64,000 nucleotides of DNA from Actinomadura kijaniata NBRC 14229 (GCF_001552175.1 NZ_BCQR01000008.1:53296-117295), one strand, 5' to 3'. Counted from the stretch's first letter, positions 52,633-61,561 are shown. Numbers and translations: made by a program. Notes: a model not told the origin generated them from the sequence alone.

Positions 52633-53949
52633 GTGGAGCCCACGCCGTCCCGTCCACCGGCCGACCCCCGGCGCAGCGTCCCCCGCACCGACGCCGTCCT
52701 GGCCGATCCCCGCCTGAGGGCCGCCGCCGACCGGCTCGGCCGCGTCCTGGTGAAGACCGCCGTCGCCGACGCGCAGCACGCCGTCCGCGCCGGTCGCCTC
52801 GCCCCCGAGGACGTCGCCGACGCCGCCCTGGCCGCCCTCCCCGAGCACGCCACCACGCTGCGGCCCGTCATCAACGCCACCGGCGTCCTGCTCCACACCA
52901 ACCTCGGCCGCGCGCCGCTGTCGCCCGCCGCCCGCGACGCCGTCCTCGCCGCCGCCGGGACCACCGACGTCGAGTACGACCTCGCCGCCGGACGCCGGGG
53001 ACCGCGCGGCACCGGGACCCTGGACGCGCTGCGCGCCGCCTGCCCCGCCGCCGAGGACGTCCAGGTCGTCAACAACAACGCCGCCGCCCTCGCCCTCGCC
53101 GCGACCGCCCTGGCGCGGGGCCGCGAGATCGTCGTCAGCCGCGGCGAGATGGTCGAGATCGGCGACGGGTTCCGCCTGCCCGACCTGCTCACCGCGACCG
53201 GCGCCCGGCTGCGCGAGGTCGGCACCACCAACCGCACCACCGCCGCCGACTACGCCGCCGCGCTCGGGCCCGCAACCGCGTTCGTCCTGAAGGTCCACCC
53301 CTCCAACTTCCGCATCGAGGGCTTCACCGCCGCCGCCCCGGTCCGCGAGCTGGCGCCCCTCGGCGTGCCCGTCGTCGCCGACATCGGCTCGGGCCTGCTG
53401 GCCCCCGACCCGCTGCTGCCGGACGAGCCCGATGCCGCCACCGCGCTCGCCGACGGGGCCGCCCTCGTCACCGCCAGCGCCGACAAGCTCCTCGGCGGCC
53501 CCCAGGCCGGGCTGCTGCTCGGCCGCCGCGACCTGGTCGCCCGCCTGCGCCGCCACCCCCTCTACCGGGCCCTGCGCCCCGACAAGACCACCCTCGCCGC
53601 GCTGGAGGCGACCCTGCGCGGCCCCCGGCCCCCCGTCACCCGGATGCTGCACGCCACCCGGCCCGCCCTGCGCGCCCGCGCCGAGGCCCTCGCCGCCGTG
53701 CTCACCGCCCACGGGGTGGACGCCGCCGTCACCGACACCGTCGCGACCGTCGGCGGCGGCGCCGCCCCCGGCGTCGAACTGCCCAGCGTCGCCGTCGCCC
53801 TCCCGGCCCACTACGAACGGCCCCTGCGCGCCCGCCGCGTCGTCGGCCGCATGGAGGGCGACCGCCTCCTGCTCGACCTCCGGTCGGTCGACCCCGCCGA
53901 CGACCGGGCGCTCGGCGCCGCCGTCCGCACCGCCCGGGAAGGGAACTGA
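52633..53949 (+). CDS. selA: L-seryl-tRNA(Sec) selenium transferase
   Basis: A 438-residue SelA, a PLP enzyme that converts seryl-tRNA(Sec) to selenocysteyl-tRNA(Sec). Typical segments: VINATGVLLHTNLGRAPLS, VNNNAAAL, SRGEMVEIGDGFRLPD, LREVGTTNRT, KVHPSNFRIEGF, DIGSGLL, and the PLP lysine in SADKLLGGPQAG. The start is GTG 52633 with TAGGGT nine bases upstream, suggesting a leaderless transcript. Its TGA overlaps the selB start by one base. Confidence 0.93.
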   Translation: MEPTPSRPPADPRRSVPRTDAVLADPRLRAAADRLGRVLVKTAVADAQHAVRAGRLAPEDVADAALAALPEHATTLRPVINATGVLLHTNLGRAPLSPAARDAVLAAAGTTDVEYDLAAGRRGPRGTGTLDALRAACPAAEDVQVVNNNAAALALAATALARGREIVVSRGEMVEIGDGFRLPDLLTATGARLREVGTTNRTTAADYAAALGPATAFVLKVHPSNFRIEGFTAAAPVRELAPLGVPVVADIGSGLLAPDPLLPDEPDAATALADGAALVTASADKLLGGPQAGLLLGRRDLVARLRRHPLYRALRPDKTTLAALEATLRGPRPPVTRMLHATRPALRARAEALAAVLTAHGVDAAVTDTVATVGGGAAPGVELPSVAVALPAHYERPLRARRVVGRMEGDRLLLDLRSVDPADDRALGAAVRTAREGN

Positions 53950-55700
53950 TGCAGGTCGTCGCCACCGCCGGGCACGTGGACCACGGCAAGTCCGCCCTCG
54001 TGCGCGCCCTCACCGGCACCGACCCCGACCGCCTGGCCGAGGAGCGCCGCCGCGGCCTCACCCTCGACCTCGGCTTCGCCTGGACCGACCTGCCCTCCGG
54101 CCGCCGCCTGGCGTTCGTCGACGTCCCCGGGCACGAGCGCTTCGTCACCACCATGCTCGCCGGGGCCGGGCCCGTCCCCGCCGTCCTGTTCGCCGTCGCC
54201 GCCGACGAGGGCTGGATGCCCCAGTCCGAGGAGCACCTGGCCGCCCTGGACGCCCTCGGCGTCCGGCACGGCGTCCTCGCCGTCACCCGCTGCGACGTCG
54301 CCGCCCCCAAGCTCGCCCTGCGCCAGGCCCGCGAGCGCCTCGCCACCACCGGCCTCCGCAACGTCGAGTCCGTCACCGTCAGCGCCGTCACCGGCGAGGG
54401 CCTGCCCGACCTCACCGCCGCCCTCGACCGCCTCACCGGCCGCCTCCCGGTCCCCGACCCCGCCGCGCCGGTCCGCCTGTGGATCGACCGCGCGTTCACC
54501 GTCCAGGGCAGCGGCACCGTCGTCACCGGCACCCTCACCGCCGGGACCGTCGGCACCGGCGACGAGCTCGTCCTGATGCCCGCCGGCGAACGCGTCCGCG
54601 TCCGCGCCGTCGAGTCCGCCAAGGAGCGCCTCGACAGCGTCCACGGCGTCACCCGCGTCGCCCTCAACCTCCGCGGCGTCGACCACCACCGCGTCAGCCG
54701 TGGCATGAGCCTGGTCACCCCGGCCGCCTGGACCCCCACCACCTGCATCGACGTCCGCACGCGCTTCAACGAGCCCTCCGGCCGCCTGCCCCGCCAGATG
54801 ATCCTGCACATCGGCTCGGCGGCCGTCCCGGTGCGGTTGCGTCCCCTCGGCCCCGACACCGCCCGCCTCACCATCAACGCCCGCCTGCCCCTCCACGTCG
54901 GCGACACGGCCCTGCTGCGCGACCCGGGACGCCGTGCCGTGGCGGGCGTGCACGTCCTGGACGTCCGCCCGCCCACCCTGGTCCGCCGGGGGGCCGGCGC
55001 GGCCCGCGCCCGCGAGCTGGCGACCTGGCCCGACCGCCCCAGCGGCGACGTCCTGCTGCGCCGCCACGGCGTCCTGACCCGCGCCGACCTGGCCCTGATG
55101 GGCTGCGCCGCGCCCGTGGACGCCGTCGAGGTGGACGACTGGCTGGCGGACCCGGTGCACTGGGACGACCTGCACCACCGCCTGGTCAAGGAGGTCACGG
55201 CCCACGCGGCGGACCACCCGCTGGCCCCCGGCCTCCCGCTGGAGGCGGCCCGGCTGAGGCTCTCGCTCCCCAGCCGCGCGCTGGTCGCCGCCCTGGTCCG
55301 CGACCCGCTCCGGTTGTCGGGCGGCCGCGTCCACGCCCGGACCGAACCGCCGCCCCAGGTGACGGCGGCGGTGTCCCGGCTGCGCGGCCACCTGGCCGGG
55401 GCCCCGTTCCGGGCCCCGACCTCCGAGGAGCTCGCGGGCCTCGGCCTGACCCCCGCGGTGCTGGCCGCCGCCGCCCGCGAGGGCCTGGTCCTGCCGCTGC
55501 CCGGCGACGTGGTCCTCCTGCCCGACGCGCCCGCGCGGGCGCTGGCCCTGCTCGCCGGCCTCCCGCAGCCCTTCACCCTCGGCCAGGCCCGCCAGGCGCT
55601 CGGCGCCACGCGCCGGGTGGCGGCCGCCCTGCTGGAACACCTCGACCGCGAGGGCGCGACGCGCCGGACCGGCGACGCCCGCACCGTCCGCGACGGCTGA
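53949..55700 (+). CDS. selB: selenocysteine-specific elongation factor
   Basis: A 583-residue SelB. The GTPase domain has G1 GHVDHGKSAL, G3 DVPGHERF and the G4-region TRCDV (a variant of NKxD usual in SelB); EF-Tu-like beta barrels follow to about residue 340, and the C-terminal half (about 370-583) contains winged-helix repeats that bind the SECIS element of the mRNA (TLGQARQALGATRRVAAALLEHLDREGATRR is the last). It delivers Sec-tRNA to in-frame UGA. Overlap with selA (TGATG) makes a two-gene operon. Confidence 0.92.
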   Translation: MQVVATAGHVDHGKSALVRALTGTDPDRLAEERRRGLTLDLGFAWTDLPSGRRLAFVDVPGHERFVTTMLAGAGPVPAVLFAVAADEGWMPQSEEHLAALDALGVRHGVLAVTRCDVAAPKLALRQARERLATTGLRNVESVTVSAVTGEGLPDLTAALDRLTGRLPVPDPAAPVRLWIDRAFTVQGSGTVVTGTLTAGTVGTGDELVLMPAGERVRVRAVESAKERLDSVHGVTRVALNLRGVDHHRVSRGMSLVTPAAWTPTTCIDVRTRFNEPSGRLPRQMILHIGSAAVPVRLRPLGPDTARLTINARLPLHVGDTALLRDPGRRAVAGVHVLDVRPPTLVRRGAGAARARELATWPDRPSGDVLLRRHGVLTRADLALMGCAAPVDAVEVDDWLADPVHWDDLHHRLVKEVTAHAADHPLAPGLPLEAARLRLSLPSRALVAALVRDPLRLSGGRVHARTEPPPQVTAAVSRLRGHLAGAPFRAPTSEELAGLGLTPAVLAAAAREGLVLPLPGDVVLLPDAPARALALLAGLPQPFTLGQARQALGATRRVAAALLEHLDREGATRRTGDARTVRDG

Positions 55701-55732
55701 GGGGGCGGGCCCTGTTCCCCGTCGAGAGATGG

Positions 55733-55759
55733 TGATACGGATTATGTATTGACGTATCA
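55733..55759. promoter_or_regulatory. TetR-type operator, copy 1 (TGATACG-N13-CGTATCA)
   Basis: Perfect 7-bp arms (nine with flanking GG/CC) separated by 13 bases, just upstream of the first MpaB gene. The same 27-base architecture recurs upstream of the second MpaB gene. Confidence 0.65.
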
Positions 55760-55774
55760 CCGACGGGAGCCGCC

Positions 55775-56662
55775 ATGCCCGAGCCGGACACCCGCACCGC
55801 ACCGCCCCCTCCCGTACGGGACCGCCCCGAGGGCCGCATCCCGGGGCCCGGATCGCTCATCTGGCGTTACGCCGGTGACTGGCGGGCCGGGCTCATCGGG
55901 CGGGGCACCCTGCTGCTCCAGGTGGCGCACCCGGTGGTCGGCGCCGGGGTGGCCGACCACTCGGAGTTCCTGGAGGACCGCTGGGGGCGCCTGCTGCGCA
56001 CCGTCGAGTCCACGACGCGGTTCCTGGGCTACCGGGGCGACGCGGCGGGCCGCCGGGAGACCGCCCGGCTCCGCGAGATCCACCGGGACATCAAGGGCGT
56101 GGACGCGCGGGGCCGCCGCTACCACGCGCTCAACCCCGAGGCCTACCTGTGGGTGCACGCCACCCTGCTGCACGGGATGCTGGAGGCGCAGCGCCTGTTC
56201 GCGCGTCCGGTGCCCCCCGCCCGCGCGGCCGCGCTGTTCGAGGAGTGGCGGCAACTGGCGTTCGCCCTGGGCGTCACCGAACGCCACGTCCCGGCGGACC
56301 TGCCCGCCTTCCGCCGCCACTTCGACGCGATGGTGAACGACCGGCTGGAGGACAACGAGACCGTCCGGTTGCTCATCCGGCTGGACCATCAGCCACTGCC
56401 GCCCCCGCCGCGCTGGCCGCTGCCGGACCTGGCGTGGCAGGGCCTGGCGGTCCCCACCACCGCGATGCTGCGGCGGGCGGGCGTCGGCAGCCTGCCACCG
56501 GTGCTGCGCGCGCGGTTCGGCCTGGCGTGGTCGGCCGCCGACGAGTGGCGTTTCCGGAGGTTCGCCCAGGCGATGCGGACGGCCGACGCCGCCCTGGTCG
56601 GTCCGCTGCGGTACACGCCGATAGCGGCCAGGGCGATGCGCGCGGCCCGCCACCGCCGATAG
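55775..56662 (+). CDS. MpaB/DUF2236-family oxygenase 1
   Basis: A 295-residue helical protein of the ER-bound oxygenase MpaB/DUF2236 family, which includes the rubber oxygenase Lcp (b-type haem). GPGSLIWRYAGDWRAGL opens the domain; LLLQVAHPVVGAGVADHSEF supplies the conserved histidine, and YLWVHATLLHGMLEAQRLF the second. The natural substrate is unknown. It is followed after 12 bases by a TetR regulator, and a TetR-like palindrome lies in its promoter. Confidence 0.8.
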   Translation: MPEPDTRTAPPPPVRDRPEGRIPGPGSLIWRYAGDWRAGLIGRGTLLLQVAHPVVGAGVADHSEFLEDRWGRLLRTVESTTRFLGYRGDAAGRRETARLREIHRDIKGVDARGRRYHALNPEAYLWVHATLLHGMLEAQRLFARPVPPARAAALFEEWRQLAFALGVTERHVPADLPAFRRHFDAMVNDRLEDNETVRLLIRLDHQPLPPPPRWPLPDLAWQGLAVPTTAMLRRAGVGSLPPVLRARFGLAWSAADEWRFRRFAQAMRTADAALVGPLRYTPIAARAMRAARHRR

Positions 56663-56674
56663 CCTGGCCGCACG

Positions 56675-57325
56675 ATGGACGACGACGGCGACGATCCCCT
56701 GCGCGGCCTGCTCACCGGCGCGACGCGGAGCGAACCGGACCCCGGCGAGCCCCTGACCGACCGCATCCTGGACGCCGCGCTCGGCCTGTTCGAGACCTTC
56801 GGGCTGCGCAAGACGACGATGGACGACGTCGCCCGCGCCTCCGGGCTGGGCCGCGCCACCGTCTACCGCCGCTTCCCCAGCAAGGCCGAGCTGGTCAGCG
56901 GGGTGCTGATGCGCGAGGCCCGGCGGTTCTTCGCCGAGCTCGACCAGGCCGTCGCCGACGTGCCGGGGCTGGAGGAGGGGATCGTCGAGGGCTTCGCCGC
57001 GACGGTGCGGATCAGCCGGGAGCAGCGGCTGTTCAACCGGCTGATGACGATCGAACCGGACCTCCTGCTGCCGCACGCGACCTCCGCGGCCGGGCCGCTG
57101 CTGGCCGCCGCCCGCGGGTACCTGGCCCAGCGGCTGCGCCCGGTGTCGGCCGACGAGGGGTTCGACCCGGAGCTGGTGGCCGAGATCCTCGTCCGGCTGA
57201 CCCACTCGCTGTCGCTCACCCCGGCCGGGCTCATCCCGCTGGACGACGACGGCGCCCGCGCGTTCGCGCGCCGCTACCTGGTGCCCATCGTCAACGGCCA
57301 CCGCCGCCCCCGGCCCGACGCCTGA
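56675..57325 (+). CDS. TetR-family regulator of the MpaB pair
   Basis: A 216-residue TetR regulator. The helix-turn-helix is ILDAALGLFETFGLRKTTMDDVARASGLGRATVYRRFPSKAEL (about 30-72); the ligand domain continues to the C-terminus. TAGCCT, which overlaps the stop of the preceding MpaB gene, ends nine bases before the ATG, so it may also have its own leaderless transcript. It sits between two MpaB genes that share one operator design and most likely represses both. Confidence 0.85.
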   Translation: MDDDGDDPLRGLLTGATRSEPDPGEPLTDRILDAALGLFETFGLRKTTMDDVARASGLGRATVYRRFPSKAELVSGVLMREARRFFAELDQAVADVPGLEEGIVEGFAATVRISREQRLFNRLMTIEPDLLLPHATSAAGPLLAAARGYLAQRLRPVSADEGFDPELVAEILVRLTHSLSLTPAGLIPLDDDGARAFARRYLVPIVNGHRRPRPDA

Positions 57326-57360
57326 CCCGGGACCAGGCCCCGGCGCCGAAGATCCGCACA

Positions 57361-57404
57361 CGCCAGATCTTCGCTGGCGGCCCCCAGCAACTGGCACTTT
57401 GCCA
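57361..57404. other. two small inverted repeats after the TetR gene
   Basis: CGCCAG-N7-CTGGCG (57361-57379) could be a weak terminator, and TGGCA-CTT-TGCCA (57392-57404) looks like a small operator. Both lie in the 195-base gap before the second MpaB gene. Confidence 0.35.
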
Positions 57405-57462
57405 ACAAGTGTGCGCCGTGCCATGCAGGACCCTCGACGGCGGATGAAGGGCGTGCATACAC

Positions 57463-57489
57463 TGAGACGAAATTAGTCTTTTCGTATCA
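57463..57489. promoter_or_regulatory. TetR-type operator, copy 2 (TGAGACG-N13-CGTATCA)
   Basis: Same length and layout as copy 1, with one arm identical and the other differing at one base. It lies 31 bases before the start codon of the second MpaB gene. Confidence 0.6.
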
Positions 57490-57520
57490 ACGCAGCAGGC
57501 GCTCGTCGGGAGGCCGCACC

Positions 57521-58459
57521 ATGACGTTGACCGAACCCACCCCCCTCACCCCGTCCCCGGGACACGTGCCCGAGGAGACCGGGAGAACGGCCGGGCAGCG
57601 CGAGCCCGAGCCGTTCGGCCCGGGCTCGATCCTCTGGGACGACCTCGGCATGTACCTGTCGGCGGTCGCCGGGAACAGCGCGTTCATCCTCCAGGCCATG
57701 CACCCGGCGATCGGGACGGTGGTCGACCAACTCTCCAGCTTCCGCGCCGACCCGGTCGGCCGGGCCATGCGCAGCTTCGCCTCCGTGCAGACCTGGGTGT
57801 ACGGCGGGGAGGAGGCGATCGCCGAGGGCAGGCGGCTGCGGCGGATGCACAAGCCCCTCAGCGCCGAGGACGAGAACGGCACCCGCCACCACGCCCTGTC
57901 CGCCGAGCCGTGGGCGTGGGTGCACCTGACGGGCTACTACGCCGCCGACACCGTGGCCCGCCGCTTCTCGCCCGAGCCGCTGACCCCCGAGCGGGAACGG
58001 CGGCTGTTCGAGGAGTTCATGAACCTCGGCCGGATCCTCCAGGTGCCCGAACGGATGCTGCCCGCCACCGTCGCCGACTTCTGGACCTACTTCGACCGCA
58101 TGGTCGCCGACACCCTGGTGCCGCACCGGGTCGCGCTGGAGGTCCTGGACCGGATGGACAAGGTGCCGCCCACCGTGCCGGCGCGGCTGCGTCCCCTGCT
58201 GGCCCCGCTGAGCCTGACCGGCGGGCGCCTGGCCCGCTTCGTCACCGTCGGCACGCTCCCGCCGGGCGCCCGCGACAAGCTCGGCCTCTCCTGGACGGCC
58301 CGGGACGAGCGCCGGCTGCGCGTCCTGGCCACGGTGCTCGGCCGCACGGCGCCGCTGCTGCCCGAGCGCGTGCGCTACATGCCCATCGCCTACCGCGCCC
58401 GCCAGGCCGCCCGCGCCCACCGGCGCTGGCAGGAGGCCCTGGCCGGACGCCCCCTCTGA
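57521..58459 (+). CDS. MpaB/DUF2236-family oxygenase 2
   Basis: A 312-residue paralogue of the first MpaB protein: PFGPGSILWDDLGMYLSAVAGNSAFILQAMHPAIGTVVDQ with the conserved histidine, then AWAWVHLTGYYAADTVA with the second histidine, and RVRYMPIAYRA near the end matching LRYTPIAARA in copy 1. Similarity is clear but distant, so this is not a recent duplicate. Probable haem-dependent oxygenase; substrate unknown. Its promoter carries the second TetR-type operator. Confidence 0.8.
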   Translation: MTLTEPTPLTPSPGHVPEETGRTAGQREPEPFGPGSILWDDLGMYLSAVAGNSAFILQAMHPAIGTVVDQLSSFRADPVGRAMRSFASVQTWVYGGEEAIAEGRRLRRMHKPLSAEDENGTRHHALSAEPWAWVHLTGYYAADTVARRFSPEPLTPERERRLFEEFMNLGRILQVPERMLPATVADFWTYFDRMVADTLVPHRVALEVLDRMDKVPPTVPARLRPLLAPLSLTGGRLARFVTVGTLPPGARDKLGLSWTARDERRLRVLATVLGRTAPLLPERVRYMPIAYRARQAARAHRRWQEALAGRPL

Positions 58460-58584
58460 CCCCGGCCGGGGAGGGGCCGCCGTTCGTCCGGGTCGGTGGG
58501 AAAATGAGTTGTTCCGCACCTGGTGTCTCTGGCTTCATGGTGCGCGGTTCGGATCATCGTCGATGTCGCGGAGAGGAGCAGGTG

Positions 58585-59778
58585 ATGCCGTACCAGACGC
58601 TCAAGGGCGGTCGTGTTCCGATCCGGATGTGGACCGACCCGACCACCGTCGAGGACGTCGCGCTGGAGCAGCTGCAGAACGTGTCGCGGCTGCCGTGGGT
58701 GGAGGGCCTGGCGGTCATGCCGGACGTGCACTACGGCAAGGGCGCGACCGTGGGCTCGGTGATCGCGATGCGCGACGCCGTCTCCCCGGCCGCCGTCGGC
58801 GTGGACATCGGCTGCGGGATGACGGCCGTCAGGTCCAGCCTCACCGTCGAGGACATGCCCGACGATCTCGGCCTGCTGCGGTCGCGGCTGGAGCGCACGA
58901 TCCCGGTCGGCTACCACGCGCACAAGGACCCGGTCGACCCGTCCGCGCTGCCGGGACTGAAGGAACGCGGCTGGTACGACTTCTGGAAGCGCTTCGACGA
59001 GCTGCACCCGGCGGTGCGCGGCCGGTTCGGCAAGGCCCGCGCGCAGCTCGGCAGCCTCGGCGGCGGCAACCACTTCCTCGAACTGTGCGCCGACGACGAG
59101 GGCGCGATCTGGCTGGTGCTGCACTCGGGGTCGCGCAACATCGGCAAGGAGCTCGCCGAGCACCACGTCGAGGCCGCCCGGAAGCTGCCGCACAACCAGG
59201 ACCTGCCCGACCCCGACCTCGCGGTGTTCCTCGCCGGGACCGCCAAGATGGAGGAGTACCGGCGGGACCTGTTCTGGGCGCAGGAGTACGCGCGCCGGAA
59301 CCGGGCCGTCATGGTCGCGCTGTCCCAGCAGGTGGTCACCAAGTACTTCGGCGCCAAGCGCTGCACGTGGGGCGAGGTCATCTCGTGCCACCACAACTAC
59401 GTGGCGGAGGAGACCTACGACGGCGTGGACCTGCTCGTCACCCGCAAGGGCGCGATCCGCGCCGGGCGGGGCGACCTGGGGATCATCCCGGGATCGATGG
59501 CGACCGGGACCTACATCGTGCGGGGCCTGGGGAACGAGGCGGCCTTCAACTCGGCCTCGCACGGCGCGGGGCGGAGGATGAGCCGCAACAAGGCGCGCAA
59601 GGCGTTCACGGTGGACGACCTGGTCGAGCAGACCAAGGGCGTGGAGTGCCGTAAGGACGCCGGAGTGCTGGACGAGATCCCCGGCGCGTACAAGGACCTG
59701 GAGTCGGTGATCGAGGCGCAGTCGGACCTGGTGGAGGTCGTGGCGCACCTCAAGCAGCTCATTTGCATCAAGGGATGA
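58585..59778 (+). CDS. rtcB: RtcB-family RNA ligase
   Basis: A 397-residue RtcB, the GTP- and Mn-dependent ligase that joins RNA 2',3'-cyclic phosphate (or 3'-phosphate) to 5'-OH ends. All signatures are present: metal-site VMPDVHYGKGATVGS, VGVDIGCGMTAV, GSLGGGNHFLEL, VLHSGSRNIG, and the guanylylated histidine in NSASHGAGRRMSR. GGAGAGGAG precedes ATG 58585. Its stop overlaps the start of an uncharacterised gene (ATGA), and that gene overlaps a third, so it leads a three-gene operon. No archease or RtcR is present. Confidence 0.93.
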   Translation: MPYQTLKGGRVPIRMWTDPTTVEDVALEQLQNVSRLPWVEGLAVMPDVHYGKGATVGSVIAMRDAVSPAAVGVDIGCGMTAVRSSLTVEDMPDDLGLLRSRLERTIPVGYHAHKDPVDPSALPGLKERGWYDFWKRFDELHPAVRGRFGKARAQLGSLGGGNHFLELCADDEGAIWLVLHSGSRNIGKELAEHHVEAARKLPHNQDLPDPDLAVFLAGTAKMEEYRRDLFWAQEYARRNRAVMVALSQQVVTKYFGAKRCTWGEVISCHHNYVAEETYDGVDLLVTRKGAIRAGRGDLGIIPGSMATGTYIVRGLGNEAAFNSASHGAGRRMSRNKARKAFTVDDLVEQTKGVECRKDAGVLDEIPGAYKDLESVIEAQSDLVEVVAHLKQLICIKG

Positions 59779-60587
59779 CGGCGCGCATGAGGAGTCGGCA
59801 GCGGCCCGCCAACGCGCGGGCCGCCGCCGACGGCATGAAGCTGCACCGCCGGACGCTGCGGCTGGACGGGCGCGAGCACACCGTCATCGGGCTGCGGCCG
59901 GGGACGGCCGTGCGGTTCAGCACGAACCTGTTCCACGGCACCTGGCACGTGCTGTCGGACCGGCACGGCGCGCGGCTGCTGGGCCGGTTGCTGTGGGGGC
60001 TGGCCTACCAGTCGCGGCCGGGGACGCTGGTGGTGATCGACCGGGAGTTCGTGGCGCCGACCCCGTTCGACGCCGACCCGGGGGACCCGATCGTGCTGGT
60101 CCCCACATGGGAGACGCCGTTCACCGGGAGGGCGGCGCGCGACCTGAAGGCGCGGCTGCCGCTGGCGGGCGCGCCGGACGGGACGGTGCGGTGGCGCACG
60201 CACGGTCTGGACGCCGCGCTGGCCGACGAGGACACCTGGTGGGAGCGGCACCCCGGCCCCTGGGAGTGGGACCGGGGGCGGGTGCGGCGGACGAACGGGA
60301 TGGTCGTCCTCCGGCCGAGCTCGCCGGCGGAGGCGCGGAACTGGGGCGTGGTCGCGGCCCGGCTGGACCCGCACAACCGGCACGGCATGGACTACGAGTA
60401 CCTCGGCCGGTGGGATCACGGGCAGGACGGCGAGATCCAGATCTTCCGGCACTTCCACCGGATGGTGTCGGTGGCGCGGCGGGCGCGGGCCGACGTGCTG
60501 CGGCGGCCGGACGCCCCCGTGGAGCCCGACGAGCTGCGCCCCCTGGTATGGGCGCGTTCCGAACAGATCGAACAGCGAGGCCCTTGA
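59775..60587 (+). CDS. uncharacterised RtcB-linked protein
   Basis: A 270-residue soluble protein that I do not recognise. It has an arginine-rich start, two beta-rich stretches (TVIGLRPGTAVRFSTNLFHGTWHVL; TLVVIDREFVAPTPFDADPGDPIVLVP), tryptophan-rich middle (EDTWWERHPGPWEW) and an unusually high content of Arg and Trp, compatible with nucleic-acid binding. No membrane helix or signal. Its ATG overlaps the rtcB stop and its stop overlaps the next start, so expression is coupled to RtcB; a role in recognising or preparing broken RNA is only inferred from this linkage. Confidence 0.65.
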   Translation: MTARMRSRQRPANARAAADGMKLHRRTLRLDGREHTVIGLRPGTAVRFSTNLFHGTWHVLSDRHGARLLGRLLWGLAYQSRPGTLVVIDREFVAPTPFDADPGDPIVLVPTWETPFTGRAARDLKARLPLAGAPDGTVRWRTHGLDAALADEDTWWERHPGPWEWDRGRVRRTNGMVVLRPSSPAEARNWGVVAARLDPHNRHGMDYEYLGRWDHGQDGEIQIFRHFHRMVSVARRARADVLRRPDAPVEPDELRPLVWARSEQIEQRGP

Positions 60588-61561
60588 ACGTTCGCACGAC
60601 TTTCCACTGCGCGCGGTGCGGCGCGGTCCTGACCGGCGCGCTGCTGCGGGCGCCGATGCCGCGACCGGGGTTCCAGCCCTACCACGAGGTCGGTTTCCGG
60701 CCCGTCCTGATGACGCACGGCACCTACGCGGTCGACGCGAACGGCACGTACGTGCTGGCCCCCGGCGACGTGTCCGGCACGCGGCTGGTGCCGGAGCGGT
60801 GCGCCGACGGGTGCGTCGGCATCCACGCCGAGGACGGGGTGAACCTGGTCTGCGCCTCGTGCGGAGCCGACATCGGGGGACGCACCGACGCGTGTCACGC
60901 CTGGCAGGAGACGCGGCTGCCTCCGGAACTGGTCCGGGCCGAGGACGAGCCGACCGACGAGGAGCCGTGGGAGAACCCCGACGAGGCGTTCGGCCGCGCT
61001 CCCATCGACGACGCGGGCGCACTGGACTGGCTGTGGTTCGGGCGGCTCGGGGTGTGCGCGACCGAGGTGCTGGTGCGGTCGGAGGGGCGGCCCGTCCACT
61101 TCGCCGGGGGCGGGACCCTGGTGATCCGGGACTTCCTGCGCGGGATGCTGGCGGAGACCGGGCACGCGGACGCGATGCGGACGCTGGGCCCGGGGGAGCG
61201 CCCGGAGATCGTGTGCGACCTGGACGGGCCGGGACGCGCGCCCGCCGCCGTGGAGGGGGCGCGGTCCCTCACGGTGGTGCCGGGGGCCCCGGGCGAGGCG
61301 GCCGGGGACGAGGTGGCGGCGCACCCCCGGGTGTGGGCCTACCTGGCCCACGAGCACGACCGGCCGCCGAGGGGCGCGGGCCGGTGGTGGGACGAGGAGG
61401 CGCCCCGCCGCGTCTCCCCGGCCGAGACGTACTCCCACGGCCGCCACTGGCGCTGCCACGACCTGCCCCGCCACCTGGCGGGGCGCCCGGAGACCGGACG
61501 ACCCTGGCTGCGGGCCCTGCTGGCGGAGATCGACGCCGCCTGGCGGGACCGGTTCAGCTGA
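60584..61561 (+). CDS. uncharacterised zinc-ribbon protein in the rtcB operon
   Basis: A 325-residue protein with an N-terminal zinc-ribbon-like region: FHCARCGAVLTG, ERCADGCVG and LVCASCGADIGG give CxxC-type pairs within the first 105 residues. An acidic linker (DEPTDEEPWENPDE) and an alpha/beta C-terminal part follow. The start is TTG, overlapping the previous stop by four bases (TTGA), a rare start that forces coupled translation. Its last eight bases overlap the convergent lipase gene. Function unknown; zinc ribbon plus RtcB linkage hints at RNA or tRNA binding. Confidence 0.65.
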   Translation: MNVRTTFHCARCGAVLTGALLRAPMPRPGFQPYHEVGFRPVLMTHGTYAVDANGTYVLAPGDVSGTRLVPERCADGCVGIHAEDGVNLVCASCGADIGGRTDACHAWQETRLPPELVRAEDEPTDEEPWENPDEAFGRAPIDDAGALDWLWFGRLGVCATEVLVRSEGRPVHFAGGGTLVIRDFLRGMLAETGHADAMRTLGPGERPEIVCDLDGPGRAPAAVEGARSLTVVPGAPGEAAGDEVAAHPRVWAYLAHEHDRPPRGAGRWWDEEAPRRVSPAETYSHGRHWRCHDLPRHLAGRPETGRPWLRALLAEIDAAWRDRFS

